Shown here piece by piece: positions 48,370-49,376 of a stretch of 49,376 nt of DNA; positions within the stretch are counted from its first letter, which is position 1; each line of letters starts with the position of its first letter. Location of the stretch: positions 1-49,376 of the IMG/VR virus record IMGVR_UViG_3300032278_004242, one strand, 5' to 3'. The notes beneath the pieces were generated by a model. It saw only the letters and a list, made by a program, of their open reading frames with translations, was not told the DNA's origin and did not search any database. The stretch comes from a virus. Made by a program: the position numbers and the translations under genes.

Positions 48370-49119
48370 TCAGACGCTCCACGGTCCCTTGTCCCATCCG
48401 AGCAGACTGCGGGTCTCTTCCGCATCAAGGCCGTAGGCATCTTGCAGCAACGCGCGGTCTTCTGGGAGCATGGTTTCGCGATCGGTCGCGCTATTATGCC
48501 GGGGCTCTTCGGTAAACACGAAACGCGATACGCCGAGAAAGTCAGTGACCTTGTCCAGTTCGGGCTGCGAGCTGGCCGAAAGGTCTTCACTTCGCAGGAA
48601 GAGGAGCTGCTCGTCCGGGAAAAGCCGTTTGAGATTACGGACCTGATGAGCGTAGAAGCCGCGCGAGACCTGTGAACGTTCACGATCCTGCCCGGGCAGT
48701 GAGCGGCGGGCGCGTTCGCGCTCGGTGCGGATCGCGTTGGAGAAGGTCTCGCCTTCACGCTGCAGGCGCTTGTCCATGCGAAAATGCGACCAGGCGCGCT
48801 CGACCGGATCACGCAGCAACATGATGACCTTGATGTGGGGATTGTACCGCCAGAGCCGCTCCATCGCACCCGTCCACCAGGTCAGGATCGGCGTCGCCTC
48901 ACCGAGCTTTGCGCCGCGGGCTTTCTCGTTCCAGTGAAACTGCTGGTGATAGATCCAGTAATCGAGTGGGCGGATGCCGGTCGGGGGGCGCTTGTCGAAG
49001 AAGTGAACCTCTTTCTTCTTCGCCATTGAGATATCCGGATGTTGGCGCAGATAGGCATCGAGTGAGGTGGTCCCGCCCTTCTGCACCCCGGCAATCATGA
49101 AATCGATCCGTTTGGGCAT
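48370..49119 (-). CDS. Sulfotransferase domain protein
   Basis: The 249-residue host protein transfers sulfate from PAPS. The 5'-phosphosulfate loop is MIAGVQKGGTTSLDAYL (residues 8-24) and the 3'-phosphate motif is MLLRDPVERAWSHFRM (100-115). The late part contains SEDLSASSQPELDKVTDFLG. It resembles heparan-sulfate/NodH-like enzymes that modify surface glycans. ATG 49119 has GGAG nearby and is preferred over the longer frame. It lies between the tuf terminator and tRNA-Trp. Confidence 0.9.
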   Translation of the reverse strand: MPKRIDFMIAGVQKGGTTSLDAYLRQHPDISMAKKKEVHFFDKRPPTGIRPLDYWIYHQQFHWNEKARGAKLGEATPILTWWTGAMERLWRYNPHIKVIMLLRDPVERAWSHFRMDKRLQREGETFSNAIRTERERARRSLPGQDRERSQVSRGFYAHQVRNLKRLFPDEQLLFLRSEDLSASSQPELDKVTDFLGVSRFVFTEEPRHNSATDRETMLPEDRALLQDAYGLDAEETRSLLGWDKGPWSV

Positions 49120-49155
49120 GTCTCCGTGTTCAGCAGAAGCTGCACCGTTCGGCAA

Positions 49156-49187
49156 TGAAAAAGGGCTGCCCTTACGGACAGCCCTTT
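49156..49187 (-). terminator. Rho-independent terminator after tuf
   Basis: On the minus strand AAAGGGCTG pairs with CAGCCCTTT, followed by a run of five T. It stands about 70 bases after the tuf stop and just ahead of the sulfotransferase start, so tuf transcription probably mostly ends here. Confidence 0.85.
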
Positions 49188-49253
49188 GATCTTGTGTCGC
49201 CCCTGCCGGGGCAAGTCCAACCTGTTTTCAGTCCACTGGACTAAAGGTCGGTC

Positions 49254-49376
49254 TTACTTCGTCACGCTGGAGACGACGCCTGCACCGACGGTGCGGCCGC
49301 CTTCGCGGATGGCGAAGCGCAGGCCCTGGTCCATGGCAATCGGCGCGATGAGCTCGACTTCCATTTTGACGTTGTC
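49254..49376 (-). CDS. tuf: Elongation factor Tu, C-terminal end
   Basis: Only the last 40 codons are in the window, cut by its right edge. They read [19 protein letters not shown] then [16 protein letters not shown] and SSVTK, followed by TAA at 49256-49254. This is the strongly conserved end of domain 3 of EF-Tu, which carries aminoacyl-tRNA to the ribosome. It is a host gene. Confidence 0.97.
   Translation of the reverse strand, partial: DNVKMEVELIAPIAMDQGLRFAIREGGRTVGAGVVSSVTK

Noticed and set aside
1-49376. CRISPR array, insertion sequence or rRNA
   Set aside because: I saw no regularly spaced repeats, transposase motifs or rRNA sequence anywhere in the window.

Overview
The window is almost entirely one temperate siphovirus-type prophage lying against the 3' end of a host tRNA-Trp gene. 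The host flank at the right edge reads, on the minus strand, tuf (EF-Tu, 3' end only), a terminator, a sulfotransferase gene and tRNA-Trp(CCA). High GC, the tuf/tRNA-Trp linkage and the phage families (GTA gp10-like tail chaperone, MmcB-like nuclease, DUF2184 capsid) suggest an alphaproteobacterium. I cannot name the genus from sequence alone. The left attachment site is not in the window, so the prophage, or the last bit of it, runs off the left edge.

Layout, right to left. tRNA-Trp (48220-48295) abuts the integrase (46968-48140). The integrase is the last gene of a tightly coupled plus-strand early operon starting at 37334. That operon holds small unknown genes, a RecE-like nuclease, a coiled-coil protein, a RecT annealing protein, a DnaQ/ExoX-like exonuclease, a DUF3268 zinc-finger protein, a J-domain protein and an ASCH-like protein. 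A LexA/CI-type repressor (36141-36803, +) sits at the switch, divergent from a small Cro-like gene. A minus-strand lipoprotein gene lies between the repressor and the early operon. Matching dyads (TGGYA-N4-TRCCA) occur on both sides of the repressor/lipoprotein pair, so one repressor probably controls both the leftward lytic operon and the rightward recombination/integration operon.

The leftward operon (36044 down to 401) carries, in order: small HTH regulators with a terminator and a large hairpin between them; a RuvC-like resolvase; a C5 cytosine methyltransferase and an N6-adenine methyltransferase; replication genes (HTH protein, primase zinc-ribbon reading frame, TOPRIM-helicase, MmcB-like nuclease, DUF3102/DnaA-domain-IV protein); a ParB-methyltransferase; TerS, TerL, portal, minor head protein, DUF2213 protease/scaffold, cement protein and DUF2184 major capsid protein; connectors, tail terminator, tail tube, a G/GT tail chaperone with a GGGAAAG slippery site, tape measure and tail tip proteins; an S74 tail fibre; and the lysis region (DUF1353, GH108 endolysin, lipoprotein, membrane-anchored PAS-domain protein).

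Points most worth a second look: the PAS-domain membrane protein where a holin is expected; the lambda-like slippery site and its otherwise hidden T reading frame; a one-base frameshift that removes the start of the major capsid gene; a primase zinc ribbon one base out of frame with its helicase; the repetitive insert in the cytosine methyltransferase; the duplicated operator system; and two small genes near the switch, one apparently starting at CTG.
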